A stretch of 64,000 bases of DNA from Streptomyces sp. GQFP (GCF_021545335.1 NZ_CP089312.1:3720001-3784000), one strand, 5' to 3'. Shown: positions 50,912-64,000, numbered from the stretch's first letter. Made by a program: numbers and translations. The notes: generated from the sequence alone by a model not told the origin.

Positions 50912-53338
50912 CGACGCCACCGAGACCGCGCTCGCGGCCGGCGAACGGACCACCACGCACACCACCCGGCTCGGCGGCCAGGACGTCTCCGCGCAGGTGC
51001 AGTCCTGGCAGCTGGAGCGGTCGTACGCCACCGATCTGCCCGCCGCGATGCGTGCGTTCTCCGGATCCTCCGCCGCGCAACTTCAGGTCCAGCTCTCCGG
51101 TACGGGAGGCAAGTCGGCACCCGAGCTCTACTCACCCTGGGCCGCGCGCACCACCGGCGACATCGCGCGCCCCGGACAGTCCGTCGTCCACGAAAACGGC
51201 GTGGGAACCGCGGAGAAGCTGCCCGCCTTCCGCGGGACGGTCCGCTCCCGCTCCGCCGCCTCCGGAACGGACTCCGTGCAGATCACCGCCCTCGACGGGG
51301 CGGAGCGGCTGCGCGGGCCCGCCGTACTTCCGAAGCCGTACGCGGGATTCAACTACGGCTACCCGGTGTCGTCCGCGACCTGGTGCGTGTCCGAACTGCT
51401 GCGCCAGGGCGGCCTGTACGCCTGCCCGCCGGCCCGTTACCCGGACTTCGAGGACGGCAAGCCGATCACCCTCGTGTACGCCACGCTGCACGGCGGCTTC
51501 AGCACGCCGTACGGCCAGCCGGAGACCCTGCCCGACCCGGACACGTACGTCTTCAGCCGCCAGGGCGCGCCGCACGAGATGGCGTTCGTACCCAAGCAGA
51601 AGCAGACGAAGGTGAGTTGGTTCCCGCGCAGCCGCGTCACCGTGCCGGGCAGCGCCACCGTGTCGACCAGTCGGCTCTTCGCCGAGGTGTGGGTCAACAA
51701 CGCGGTCTCGTACGGCGACCTCGACGGCACCGCCGAGGCCCCCGCCAACAACGACCAGGTCGTCCTCCAGCTGGAGCTGAACCGCAACGGGTCGACCACC
51801 GGCCATCTCAAGCTGGAGGCCGATTTCGCCGAGGGCTGGGTGCGGCTCGCCTCCATCGACTCGGCCGTCGGCGGCTGGTTCCAGCAGTGGTCCTGGAGCG
51901 ACAACCCGTTCCTGAAGGGTGTCCTCGGCCTGCGGGGTGTCTGGCACCTCGGTGCCCACTTCAACTGCACGTCGACCGGCACCACTGTCCAGCCCCAGCT
52001 GACCGCTCCCGACGGCACACAGCTCCGGCCCGATCCGTCCACCTTGACGGAGGACTCCGCCATACAGAAGGCGGCCGAGCTCCACCAGGTCACCCTCATC
52101 ACCGACATGCCCACCGAGTGCGTCCAGGTGACGAGCGGGCTGGCAGCCATGCCGACCCCGGCCGAGTTCGCCCAGACCGGCTGGACCAAGAGCGTCGAAC
52201 TCGACGACGTGATCCTGCCGTTGTACGCCGTACCCCGGGTCAGCGGGTCACAGTGGGAGGTGATCTCGCAGATCGCCAAGGCGAGTATGTCGACCGCCGA
52301 GCTCGACGAGCGCGGTGTCTTCCACTGGCGCAACTACACCCGCTTCACCACGAAGCCGACGACCGCCGATCTCACCCTCACCAGTGTCCGCGAGATCGCG
52401 TCCCTGACCGCCACCGAGGAGATCGACGCCTGCCGCAACTACTGTGTCCAGCCGTACAAGGACTGGACGGGGATCAGGTCCGCGACGGGCACGACACTCA
52501 AGGACGAGAACGTCCGGACCATCCCGGGCAATGCGACGACCACCGTCACGTACCTGATGTCGGACGACGAGTACGACGTCAGCCCCCCCCCTCCACCGAC
52601 GACGACACCGGCGCCACCCCGGGCACGAACGTCCGCTTCGCCACCACGGCGGCCGGGACCACCGCGGTCAAAGGAGCCGTGGACCTCATGGTCCGCCGTG
52701 AGGACGGCTACCTGGTGGTCCGCTTCACCAACCGCAAGGCGGCCACGCTCTACACGGCGACGACCGCCGGCAAGGCGTCGTTCTACCTGGAGACGCTGAA
52801 GCCGACCGCCGACCCGGTGGAGCGGAACGCCGTCGCGCTGCTCAAGGACACCGTCAACGACAAGGACGGAGTCGCCAGCGAGAAGTACTACGGCCGCCAG
52901 GAGTACACCGCCGAGTCCACCGACTGGGTCCAGAACGCGGCCGGCGCGGCAGCCCTCGCCCAGGCGATGCGCGCCGCGGGAGTCCTGCCGGTCCCGGTGA
53001 TCGGCGACGTCGAGGTGCTGTACGACCCGCGCATCCAACTGGGCGATGTCGTACGGGTGGTGGACTCGTCCGGCGCCACGCTCGACACCCTCGCCTGGGT
53101 CGTCGGCATCCGGACCGGCGCCACGCCCGACGGCGGCGTCCAGCAGACACTGACCCTGCGCGCCATCAAGCCCGTTCCCGACCCGGCCGACTTCGAGCTG
53201 GCCCCGGACGCGCCGAGCGACCCCGCGCCGGTGACGTATGCCACGTACGCCTCCGTCACGAGCACCTTCGCGACCCTCGCCGCACTCACCGCGTCAGGAC
53301 TGACCTGGGGCGAGATCAAGGAGTCCGCGCATGTCTGA
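50898..53338 (+). pseudogene. tail hub/Tal-like protein, split by a frameshift at a C9 run
   Basis: One gene spread over two frames. Frame 1 (50898 to ~52590) begins QQADDATETALAAGERTTTH and contains a baseplate-hub-like part with a DUF or gp37-type domain. At 52583-52591 nine C occur. In the present frame the reading would go on into an unrelated Pro/Arg-rich tail to 52799; one base back, it continues naturally as STDDDTGATPGTNVRF and runs ~245 residues to 53338 (GDVEVLYDPRIQLGDVVRVV). Adding one C restores a protein of ~813 residues. Sequencing error, slippage-based phase switching, or a -1 shift at C-CCC-CCC are all possible. Confidence 0.7.
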
Positions 53339-53579
53339 GACCAGCACGGAGACCGTGCCCGTCGTGCTGGCGGAGGAGCAGCTCCTTCAGCTGGCCACCG
53401 CCGTCGCCACGAGCCTCACCGCGTACTTCGAGGCGAAGGAGGAGGAGAAGTCGGTAGTGGTCGTCACTCCGGTGGAGGTGACCGTCACGGAGACCGTCAC
53501 AGTCGAGGAACCCGCGGACGGCGGCACCGGCGAGACATCCACCGAGACGGACACGGGCACGGACACGGGCACGGGCTGA
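53331..53579 (+). CDS. small Thr/Glu-rich protein of the tail module
   Basis: An 82-residue acidic protein with a Val/Thr/Glu-rich middle (VTPVEVTVTETVTVEEPADG) and a repeated TDTGTDTGTG end. ATG overlaps the hub gene's stop by eight bases. No domain recognised; small proteins of this sort follow hub genes in some actinophages. Confidence 0.6.
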   Translation: MSETSTETVPVVLAEEQLLQLATAVATSLTAYFEAKEEEKSVVVVTPVEVTVTETVTVEEPADGGTGETSTETDTGTDTGTG

Positions 53580-53588
53580 CCTCCGCCG

Positions 53589-53640
53589 ACCCACGCACAG
53601 GACCTCACCACCCACGCACAGGACCTCACCACCCACGCGC
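53589..53640 (+). repeat. 21-bp tandem repeat
   Basis: Two exact copies of a 21-bp unit (ACCCACGCACAGGACCTCACC is its start; 53589-53609 and 53610-53630) and a partial third, in the 76-base gap before the amidase gene. Probably a slippage product; the last copy runs up to the GTAAGGA ribosome-binding site. Confidence 0.75.
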
Positions 53641-53655
53641 ACGTAAGGAACCCCC

Positions 53656-54540
53656 ATGCCCACTCCCCTCTCCGCGACGGCCTTCGCCGCCGCTCTGCGG
53701 GCCGAGAACGTCACCCTCAAGGAACACGGCACCTGGTCCACCCACAACCGCGACAGTGTCGGTTCCTGGGGCCCGGCCCAGGGCGTGATGCTGCACCACA
53801 CCGCCGGCACCAACAGCGTCGCGCTCTGCCGCACCGGCCGCTCCGACCTGCCGGGTCCGCTGTGCGTCGCCGTCATAGCGAAGGACGGCACGGTCCACCT
53901 GGTCGGCTACGGCCGGACGAACCACGCGGGCCTCGGCTCCCGGGCCGTCTACGACGCCGTACGCGCGAGTACCGCGCTGCCCGCCAGGCCGGGGGCCGAC
54001 GCCGTCGACGGCAACGCCCACTTCTACGGCTTCGAGATCGAGAACCTCGGCAACGGCCGGGACCCTTACCCGGCAGTCCAGTTGGAGGCCGTGGAAAAGG
54101 TCGCCGCCGCGGTCTGCCGGGCGCACGGCTGGGACGCGGACCGCGTCATCGCTCACAAGGAGTGGACGACGCGCAAGATCGACCCGAGCTTCTCGATGGC
54201 GGCGATGCGCACCCGGATCGCCGACCGACTCGGCACGAAACCGACGGGCTCCACGGGCTCCACGGGTTCCACCACCTCGGCCACCCCGAAGTACCACCCC
54301 TTCCCCGGCACCCCCTGGTTCAAGAACACCCCCAGGTCCCCCGTCGTCACAGCGATGGGCAAGCGCCTGGTAGCCGTCGGCTGTTCCGCCTACGCGTCCG
54401 GCCCCGGCCCCCAGTGGACCGCGGCCGACAAGGCGTCGTACGCGAAGTGGCAGCGCAAGCTCGGCTACACGGGCTCCGCAGCCGACGGCTGGCCGGGCGC
54501 GAAGTCCTGGGCGGCGCTGAAGGTCCCGTACAGCTCCTGA
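53656..54540 (+). CDS. endolysin: N-acetylmuramoyl-L-alanine amidase with peptidoglycan-binding domain
   Basis: A 294-residue lysin that cleaves the amide bond between muramic acid and the stem peptide. The Amidase_2 domain spans residues ~20-190: GVMLHHTAGTNSVALC with the zinc histidine pair, GYGRTNHAGLGSRAVY, GFEIENLG and HKEWTTRKIDPS. A Gly/Ser/Thr linker leads to a peptidoglycan-binding part (ADKASYAKWQRKLGYTGSAA). No signal peptide, so a holin is needed for export. ATG 53656 has GTAAGGA upstream. Confidence 0.9.
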   Translation: MPTPLSATAFAAALRAENVTLKEHGTWSTHNRDSVGSWGPAQGVMLHHTAGTNSVALCRTGRSDLPGPLCVAVIAKDGTVHLVGYGRTNHAGLGSRAVYDAVRASTALPARPGADAVDGNAHFYGFEIENLGNGRDPYPAVQLEAVEKVAAAVCRAHGWDADRVIAHKEWTTRKIDPSFSMAAMRTRIADRLGTKPTGSTGSTGSTTSATPKYHPFPGTPWFKNTPRSPVVTAMGKRLVAVGCSAYASGPGPQWTAADKASYAKWQRKLGYTGSAADGWPGAKSWAALKVPYSS

Positions 54541-54565
54541 CCGCCCGGAATTGTGAGGTTTCACC

Positions 54566-54802
54566 ATGTCAGAGGCCGCCAAGCGGACCCTCCGCACTGT
54601 TTTGCAAACCGCTGTCGGCCTGTGCGTCCTGCTGCCGACGATCATCGACGCGGCCGGGCTCCCCCACACCCTGCCCCGGGTCGCGGGGGCACTGGGCGTG
54701 GCCGCGGGCCTGACCCGCGTCATGGCGCTGCCGGGTGCACAGGCCCTGCTGCCCGCGTGGCTGCGCACGGACACCCCGGCCGGTGAAAGGAGCGACACGT
54801 GA
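54566..54802 (+). CDS. holin-like small membrane protein
   Basis: A 78-residue protein with one or two hydrophobic helices (VLQTAVGLCVLLPTIIDAAG and RVAGALGVAAGLTRVMALPG) and a charged end. Size and position after the amidase fit an actinophage holin. Its stop overlaps the next start by four bases. Confidence 0.75.
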   Translation: MSEAAKRTLRTVLQTAVGLCVLLPTIIDAAGLPHTLPRVAGALGVAAGLTRVMALPGAQALLPAWLRTDTPAGERSDT

Positions 54803-55068
54803 ACGAACCCGCCACCGCACTCTCCGACCCGGCCGCCGTAGCCCTCGAACTGGAGCGGCTGCGTGGCACCGTCGAGGCCGGGTTCGCCCGGGTCGACGGA
54901 TCGCTCGCCCTGCTGGTGCAGCGCAGCGACCAGACCGACAAACAGCTCGCCGACCACGAGCACCGACTGGACACCCTGGAGCGTTCCCGCTGGCCGCTCG
55001 CCAGCATCGGCGCCCTGGCGGGCATGGCCACGGTGGCCGTCGCGGCCTGGGAACTGACCGCCCGCTGA
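54799..55068 (+). CDS. small coiled-coil membrane protein, second lysis protein
   Basis: An 89-residue protein: a helical coiled coil (EAGFARVDGSLALLVQRSDQ) and one C-terminal membrane helix (LASIGALAGMATVAVAAWEL). This layout is like XhlA/DUF2746-type phage proteins that accompany holins. Coupled to the holin-like gene by a four-base overlap. Last gene of the tail module. Confidence 0.7.
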   Translation: MNEPATALSDPAAVALELERLRGTVEAGFARVDGSLALLVQRSDQTDKQLADHEHRLDTLERSRWPLASIGALAGMATVAVAAWELTAR

Positions 55069-55086
55069 CGCCCGCTGAACACGCCG

Positions 55087-55125
55087 AAGGGCGGCCACCC
55101 CGTACGAAACGGAGTGGCCGCCCTT
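55087..55125. terminator. bidirectional terminator between tail module and rpoC
   Basis: A perfect 12-bp inverted repeat (55087-55098 with 55114-55125) with an additional inner CCGT/ACGG pairing. It serves the convergent tail module and rpoC, which ends at 55141. Confidence 0.85.
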
Positions 55126-55140
55126 CAGCAGACGTACGCC

Positions 55141-59040
<3,900 letters not shown>

Positions 59041-59134
59041 TATGCGTCAATCCCTCTCAGGGTTGTAAGTCATGGGGTCTGATACGGGGGTCCTGGGGCC
59101 GGAGGCCTTCATGGTGAAGGCCTCCGAACTCCCG

Positions 59135-62100
59135 TCAGACCTCTTCGACGCTGCTCGGCTCACGCCGGGACAGGTCGATGCCGAGCTCCTCCGCCGCGCG
59201 GAAGACGTCCTCGTCGGTGTCACGCATTTCGATGGACATACCGTCACTGGACAGCACCTCCACGTTGAGGCAGAGAGACTGCATCTCCTTGATGAGCACC
59301 TTGAAGGACTCGGGGATGCCGGGCTCGGGGATGTTCTCGCCCTTGACGATGGCCTCGTAGACCTTCACGCGGCCGGTGACGTCGTCGGACTTGATGGTCA
59401 GCAGCTCCTGGAGGGCGTACGCGGCGCCATAAGCCTCCAGCGCCCACACCTCCATCTCTCCGAAGCGCTGGCCACCGAACTGGGCCTTACCACCCAGCGG
59501 CTGCTGGGTGATCATCGAGTACGGACCGGTCGAACGCGCATGCAGCTTGTCGTCGACCAGGTGGTGGAGCTTGAGGATGTACATGTAGCCGACCGAGATC
59601 GGCTCCGGGAACGGCTCGCCGGAGCGGCCGTCGAACAGCGGCGCCTTACCGGTCGGGAGCACCATGCGCTCGCCGTCGCGGTTCGGGATCGTGTGGTTGA
59701 GCAGACCGGCCAGCTCGTCCTCACGCGCACCGTCGAAGACGGGGGTGGCGACGTTCGTGCCGGGGGCGACCACGTCGGCCTCGATGGCCTGGAGGCGCTG
59801 TGCCCAGTCGTCCGCGAGGCCGGAGACGTCCCAGCCGCGGCTGGCGAGCCAGCCGAGGTGGATCTCCAGGACCTGTCCCGGGTTCATTCGGGACGGGACA
59901 CCCAGCGGGTTGAGGATGATGTCGACCGGAGTTCCGTCCTCGAGGAACGGCATGTCCTCGATCGGAAGGATCTTCGAGATAACACCCTTGTTGCCGTGGC
60001 GGCCGGCGAGCTTGTCACCGTCCGTGATCTTGCGCTTCTGCGCCACGTAGACCCGAACCAGCTGGTTCACGCCCGGCGGCAGCTCGTCGCCCTCTTCACG
60101 GTCGAAGACGCGTACGCCGATGACCTTGCCGATCTCGCCGTGCGGCACCTTCAGCGAGGTGTCGCGGACCTCGCGCGCCTTCTCACCGAAGATCGCGCGG
60201 AGCAGGCGCTCCTCGGGGGTCAGCTCGGTCTCACCCTTGGGCGTGACCTTGCCGACGAGGATGTCACCGGCGACGACCTCGGCACCGATACGGATGATGC
60301 CGCGCTCGTCGAGGTCGGCGAGGACCTCCTCGGAGACGTTCGGGATGTCCCGGGTGATCTCCTCGGGGCCGAGCTTGGTGTCACGGGCGTCGACCTCGTG
60401 CTCCTCGATGTGGATCGAGGAGAGGACGTCGTCCTGCACGAGGCGCTGCGACAGGATGATCGCGTCCTCGTAGTTGTGACCCTCCCACGGCATGAAGGCG
60501 ACGAGCAGGTTCTTGCCCAGCGCCATCTCGCCTTCCTGGGTGGCCGGCCCGTCGGCGAGAACCTGGTTCTCGACGATCCGGTCGCCCTCGTCCACGACAA
60601 CCTTCTGGTTGACCGAGGTGCCCTGGTTGGAGCGCGAGAACTTCGCGACGCGGTACGTGGTGTACGTACCGTCGTCGTTGGCGACGGTGATGTAGTCCGC
60701 GGAGACCTCTTGGACGACACCCGCCTTCTCGGCCTTGATGACGTCGCCGGCGTCGACGGCGCAGCGGTACTCCATGCCCGTACCGACGAGGGGGGCCTCG
60801 GCGGTGATCAGCGGCACGGCCTGGCGCATCATGTTCGCGCCCATGAGGGCACGGTTGGCGTCGTCGTGCTCCAGGAAGGGGATCATCGCGGTCGCGACGG
60901 ACACCATCTGGCGCGGGGAGACGTCCATGTAGTCGACGTCGTCGCCGGGGATGTAGTCGATCTCGCCGCCACGGCGGCGGACGAGAACGCGGGACTCCTC
61001 GAAGCGCATGTCCTCGGAGAGGATCGCGTTCGCCTGGGCGATCACGAAGCGGTCTTCTTCGTCGGCGGTCAGGTAGTCGACGTCGTCGGTGACGACACCG
61101 TTGACGACCTTGCGGTACGGCGTCTCGACGAAGCCGAACGCGTTGACCCGGCCGTAGGAGGCGAGCGAGCCGATCAGACCGATGTTCGGGCCTTCGGGGG
61201 TCTCGATCGGACACATGCGGCCGTAGTGCGAGGGGTGCACGTCACGGACCTCGAAGCCGGCCCGCTCACGGGAGAGACCACCCGGGCCAAGAGCCGACAG
61301 ACGGCGCTTGTGGGTGAGACCCGACAGCGGGTTGTTCTGGTCCATGAACTGCGACAGCTGGCTGGTGCCGAAGAACTCCTTGATGGAGGCGACGACGGGC
61401 CGGATGTTGATCAGGGTCTGCGGCGTGATCGCCTCGACGTCCTGGGTCGTCATGCGCTCACGCACGACTCGCTCCATACGCGCCAGACCCGTACGGACCT
61501 GGTTCTGGATGAGCTCGCCGACGTTGCGCAGACGACGGTTGCCGAAGTGGTCGATGTCGTCGGTCTCGACGACGATCGACGTGCCGTTGTCGCCAACGGT
61601 CTCGGTCTCACCGGCGTGCAGCTTCACCAGGTACTTGATCGTCGAGATGATGTCCTCGACGGTCAGCACACCGGCGTCCAGCGGGGCCTCGCCGCCCAGC
61701 TTCTTGTTGACCTTGTAACGGCCGACCTTGGCGAGGTCGTAGCGCTTCGGGTTGAAGTACAGGTTCTCCAGAAGCGTCTGCGCGGCCTCACGGGTCGGCG
61801 GCTCGCCCGGACGGAGCTTGCGGTAGATGTCGAGCAGCGCGTCGTCCTGGCCCTGGGTGTGGTCCTTCTCCAGGGTGGCGCGCATCGACTCGTACTCGCC
61901 GAACTCCTCCAGGATCTGCTCGGTCGTCCAGCCGAGAGCCTTGAGGAGGACGGTGACGGACTGCTTGCGCTTGCGGTCGATGCGGACACCGACCATGTCG
62001 CGCTTGTCGATCTCCATCTCCAGCCAGGCACCCCGGGAGGGGATCACCTTGGAGGAGAAGATGTCCTTGTCGGACGTCTTGTCGATGGAGGAGTCGAAGT

Positions 62101-62617
62101 AGACACCCGGCGAACGGACCAGCTGCGACACGACGACACGCTCGGTGCCGTTGATGACGAAGGTGCCCTTGTTGGTCATGAGCGGGAAGTCGCCCATGAA
62201 GACCGTCTGGGACTTGATCTCGCCGGTCTCGTTGTTGGTGAACTCGGCCGTGACGAAGAGGGGCGCGGAGTACGTGAAGTCACGCTCCTTGCACTCGTCG
62301 ATCGAGTTCTTCGGAGGCTCGAAACGGTGGTCGCGGAACGTCAGGGACATCGACCCGGAGAAGTCCTCGATCGGGGAGATCTCCTCGAAGATCTCCTCCA
62401 GACCGGACTTGGTGGGGACGTCCTGTCCGCTGTCCAGAGCCGCCTCGACACGAGCCTTCCACGCGGCGTTACCGAGCAGCCAGTCGAAGCTCTCGGTTTG
62501 CAGCGCAAGGAGGTTCGGAACCTCGAGGGGCTCCTTGATCTTTGCAAAAGAGATGCGCAGCGGGGCAGTGCTGGCGCCGTTGTTCGTATTCGCGGAGGCA
62601 GTGCGCGAGGCGGCCAA
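59135..62617 (-). CDS. rpoB: RNA polymerase beta subunit
   Basis: A 1160-residue beta subunit. TTG 62617 is preferred: it gives (M)AASRTASANTNNGASTAPL, the usual Streptomyces start; the frame is open for ten more codons to a GTG at 62647. The rifampicin pocket reads GTSQLSQFMDQNNPLSGLTH then KRRLSALGPGGL, with the His and Ser most often changed in resistant strains both in their normal state, so a sensitive-type enzyme is expected. No second rpoB is in the window. Confidence 0.97.
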   Translation of the reverse strand: MAASRTASANTNNGASTAPLRISFAKIKEPLEVPNLLALQTESFDWLLGNAAWKARVEAALDSGQDVPTKSGLEEIFEEISPIEDFSGSMSLTFRDHRFEPPKNSIDECKERDFTYSAPLFVTAEFTNNETGEIKSQTVFMGDFPLMTNKGTFVINGTERVVVSQLVRSPGVYFDSSIDKTSDKDIFSSKVIPSRGAWLEMEIDKRDMVGVRIDRKRKQSVTVLLKALGWTTEQILEEFGEYESMRATLEKDHTQGQDDALLDIYRKLRPGEPPTREAAQTLLENLYFNPKRYDLAKVGRYKVNKKLGGEAPLDAGVLTVEDIISTIKYLVKLHAGETETVGDNGTSIVVETDDIDHFGNRRLRNVGELIQNQVRTGLARMERVVRERMTTQDVEAITPQTLINIRPVVASIKEFFGTSQLSQFMDQNNPLSGLTHKRRLSALGPGGLSRERAGFEVRDVHPSHYGRMCPIETPEGPNIGLIGSLASYGRVNAFGFVETPYRKVVNGVVTDDVDYLTADEEDRFVIAQANAILSEDMRFEESRVLVRRRGGEIDYIPGDDVDYMDVSPRQMVSVATAMIPFLEHDDANRALMGANMMRQAVPLITAEAPLVGTGMEYRCAVDAGDVIKAEKAGVVQEVSADYITVANDDGTYTTYRVAKFSRSNQGTSVNQKVVVDEGDRIVENQVLADGPATQEGEMALGKNLLVAFMPWEGHNYEDAIILSQRLVQDDVLSSIHIEEHEVDARDTKLGPEEITRDIPNVSEEVLADLDERGIIRIGAEVVAGDILVGKVTPKGETELTPEERLLRAIFGEKAREVRDTSLKVPHGEIGKVIGVRVFDREEGDELPPGVNQLVRVYVAQKRKITDGDKLAGRHGNKGVISKILPIEDMPFLEDGTPVDIILNPLGVPSRMNPGQVLEIHLGWLASRGWDVSGLADDWAQRLQAIEADVVAPGTNVATPVFDGAREDELAGLLNHTIPNRDGERMVLPTGKAPLFDGRSGEPFPEPISVGYMYILKLHHLVDDKLHARSTGPYSMITQQPLGGKAQFGGQRFGEMEVWALEAYGAAYALQELLTIKSDDVTGRVKVYEAIVKGENIPEPGIPESFKVLIKEMQSLCLNVEVLSSDGMSIEMRDTDEDVFRAAEELGIDLSRREPSSVEEV

Positions 62618-62802
62618 GAGGGGGTCCTTCCGAGGGCTCGGACTCACTACGCGCGTACCGGCCCCTCACCGGGGCACAGAGACAGGCGCTCCACTGACCA
62701 GCCGTAAAAGGCCAGGTCGGAGAAGGTCCGATCGTCGGTGCTCAAGCGAGGGCATGCCCCTGGTGACGGGCAGGAGGCAGCTAACAGGCAGCGCAAAGGG
62801 TC

Positions 62803-62831
62803 AGTGTAGCCACTAGGCTCACTGATGTCCA
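62803..62831 (-). promoter_or_regulatory. rpoB promoter, HrdB-type
   Basis: On the minus strand: -35 TGGACA (62831-62826), 17-base spacer, -10 TACACT (62808-62803). Transcription would start near 62796, giving a ~180-nt leader whose first part (CTTTGCGCTGCCTGTTAGC) I recall as conserved before rpoB in actinobacteria. This lets rpoBC be expressed apart from rplJL. Confidence 0.7.
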
Positions 62832-63125
62832 GTGCGGGTTTTTGAAGACCCTCGTTGCTCTCAACCCCTGCTGCAAGCCACGCCCTCGATGCACATCGAT
62901 ACTTCCCTCTTCGCCACCGATCCATGCCTCGGATTCGGATCGTTGTGACGACGCGTCCTGAGAATTGCGCGCTACGTGCAGTTCGTCAAGGCCTCCATGC
63001 CCCGACCCGGTGCTGTCATCGTCACGTACGGCACGTCACCAGGGGCGTTCGGAGGCACGACGAAGATCACCTTACTCGCCGTCACCACGCCTGCAAGGCA
63101 GCCACGACCCGACCCCTCGAACGCC

Positions 63126-63226
63126 GAAGAGCGACCACCCAGATGGATGATCGCTCTTCACTGCGTCAGCGTTACAGGGCTCTCAGGAGCCCCACGTCAG
63201 CTGCCACGAGAGCCCTCAGCGGGCTC
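63126..63226 (-). terminator. two hairpins after rplL (attenuator/terminator region)
   Basis: Right after rplL the minus-strand transcript passes a 6-bp stem with five-base loop (63226-63221 with 63215-63210) and then a 9-bp stem (63159-63151 with 63134-63126). In many bacteria partial termination between rplL and rpoB sets the ribosome/polymerase ratio. The gap 62618-63235 holds these plus the rpoB promoter and no gene. Confidence 0.6.
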
Positions 63227-63235
63227 CCAAGGGTG

Positions 63236-63622
63236 TTACTTGACCTCGACGCCCGCGCCGGCGGCCTTGAGGGACTCGGCAGCCTTCTCGGCGGCCTCCT
63301 TGGTGACCTTCTCGAGAACGGGCTTCGGGGCGCCGTCCACGAGGTCCTTGGCCTCCTTCAGACCCAGGGAGGTCAGCTCACGCACGACCTTGATGACCTG
63401 GATCTTCTTCTCGCCGGCACCCGTGAGGATGACGTCGAACTCGTCCTGCTCGGCCTCGGCCTCGACCGGGGCGCCGGGGGCGGCCGGGCCGGCAACGGCG
63501 ACGGCCGCGGCGGCGGTGACGTCGAACTTCTCCTCGAACGCCTTCACGAACTCGGAGAGCTCGATGAGGGTGAGGGTCTCGAACTGCGCGAGCAGCTCTT
63601 CCTGGGACAGCTTCGTCGCCAT
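63236..63622 (-). CDS. rplL: 50S ribosomal protein L7/L12
   Basis: A 128-residue L7/L12, the flexible stalk protein that recruits elongation factors. N-terminal dimer domain, Ala/Gly-rich hinge (AVAVAGPAAPGAPVEAEAEQ near 40-60) and C-terminal domain with VKKIQ-type LTGAGEKKIQVIKVVRELTS. ATG 63622 with a GGAAGGA site. Confidence 0.98.
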   Translation of the reverse strand: MATKLSQEELLAQFETLTLIELSEFVKAFEEKFDVTAAAAVAVAGPAAPGAPVEAEAEQDEFDVILTGAGEKKIQVIKVVRELTSLGLKEAKDLVDGAPKPVLEKVTKEAAEKAAESLKAAGAGVEVK

Positions 63623-63732
63623 GATGGGCGATCCTTCCAGTCAATTCGGCAGGTGCCGATGTACGTGTCGGCGGGCGTACGTTCGGCCCGCGTCGACCAC
63701 CGCGTCAGGCGGCGGTCAGAGTGCGAGCCGAG

Positions 63733-64000
63733 TTACTCGGCACCGCCCTGCTCTTCGAGCTTGACGCGAAGCGCCTCCGCGGTGCGGACGAACTTCGACG
63801 GCAGCGCCTGGAAGAGCGAGGCAGCCTGAGACTGCTTGCCCTTGAAGGCACCGGCCAGCTTGCTGAGCAGAACCTCGCGGGACTCGAGGTCCGCGAGCTT
63901 CTTGATCTCATCGGCGGACAGCGCCTTACCGTCAAGGACACCGCCCTTGATGATGAGGTTCGGGTTGTCCTTGGCGAAGTCACGAAGACCCTTCGCCGAC
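63733..64000 (-). CDS. rplJ: 50S ribosomal protein L10, C-terminal part
   Basis: The last ~88 codons of L10, running off the right edge. DGKALSADEIKKLADLESRE and the end LEEQGGAE are characteristic. L10 anchors the L7/L12 stalk on the ribosome. A 110-base spacer separates it from rplL. Confidence 0.95.
   Translation of the reverse strand, partial: SAKGLRDFAKDNPNLIIKGGVLDGKALSADEIKKLADLESREVLLSKLAGAFKGKQSQAASLFQALPSKFVRTAEALRVKLEEQGGAE

Noticed and set aside
51383..52600. Upstream half of a second frame across the tail hub gene, as a separate gene
   Set aside because: Only the part after the C9 run is coding-like; the first part is a shadow, so both were merged into one frameshifted gene.
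42594..55068. Contractile injection system or R-type tailocin
   Set aside because: No sheath, spike, baseplate wedge or AAA+ ATPase gene; tube and chaperone genes are of siphovirus type.
59072..62707. A ~1200-residue plus-strand open frame opposite rpoB
   Set aside because: Antisense shadow of rpoB.

Overview
The window reads as a piece of a Streptomyces chromosome. It is very GC-rich, uses many GTG and TTG starts, and carries the ribosomal and RNA polymerase genes in the order known from Streptomyces: rplJ-rplL-rpoB-rpoC, then rpsL-rpsG-fusA-tuf, then rpsJ down to rpsH, all on the minus strand. The core genes look intact. RpoB keeps an ordinary rifampicin pocket and S12 keeps its usual lysines, so neither shows a resistance-type change.

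Layout on the plus-strand coordinates: (1) 1-7209, S10 and spc ribosomal protein operons, with promoter and a ~390-nt leader up to 7636. (2) 7775-25563, an accessory block between rpsJ and tuf: a GHKL ATPase fused to a PD-(D/E)XK nuclease-like domain, a helix-turn-helix protein, a secreted protein, an XRE/DUF397/HATPase regulator set, a WXG100-like cluster with two paralogous membrane PH-like proteins, an MFS exporter with a double Lrp regulator, and a GH115/GH10 xylan-degrading pair. (3) 25771-30119, tuf, fusA, rpsG, rpsL. (4) 30537-38854, a Crp/Fnr regulator followed by a five-gene cluster holding a class III nucleotide-cyclase-like protein, a STAND-like/HEAT protein, a stomatin-like coiled-coil protein, a Pycsar-type membrane effector (PycTM) and an M48 protease. 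(5) 38933-42330, small regulators, including a second XRE/DUF397/HATPase set. (6) 42594-55068, a siphovirus-type tail and lysis module with no capsid, portal, terminase or integrase gene. (7) 55141-64000, rpoC, rpoB, rplL and the 3' part of rplJ.

How the genes may work together. The cyclase-like and PycTM genes are the two halves of a Pycsar antiphage system. Here they are separated by an ATPase-like and a stomatin-like gene and followed by a membrane protease. The first two proteins share an almost identical glycine-rich beta-motif encoded by a 41-bp identical DNA stretch. A cyclic-nucleotide-binding-type regulator lies just upstream, and a Crp-like 16-bp palindrome sits before the cyclase. 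The tail module keeps tail completion protein, tail tube, G/GT chaperones with a -1 frameshift signal, tape measure, distal tail protein, hub, amidase and holin, which fits a phage-tail-like particle rather than a prophage. Its hub gene is broken at a run of nine C.

The most notable observations are the expanded Pycsar-like cluster, the headless tail module between rpsL and rpoC, the ATPase-nuclease fusion beside rpsJ, the WXG100-like cluster, and an identical 25-bp element in the leaders of rpsJ and rpsL. Functional statements rest on motif recognition by eye; no database search was run.
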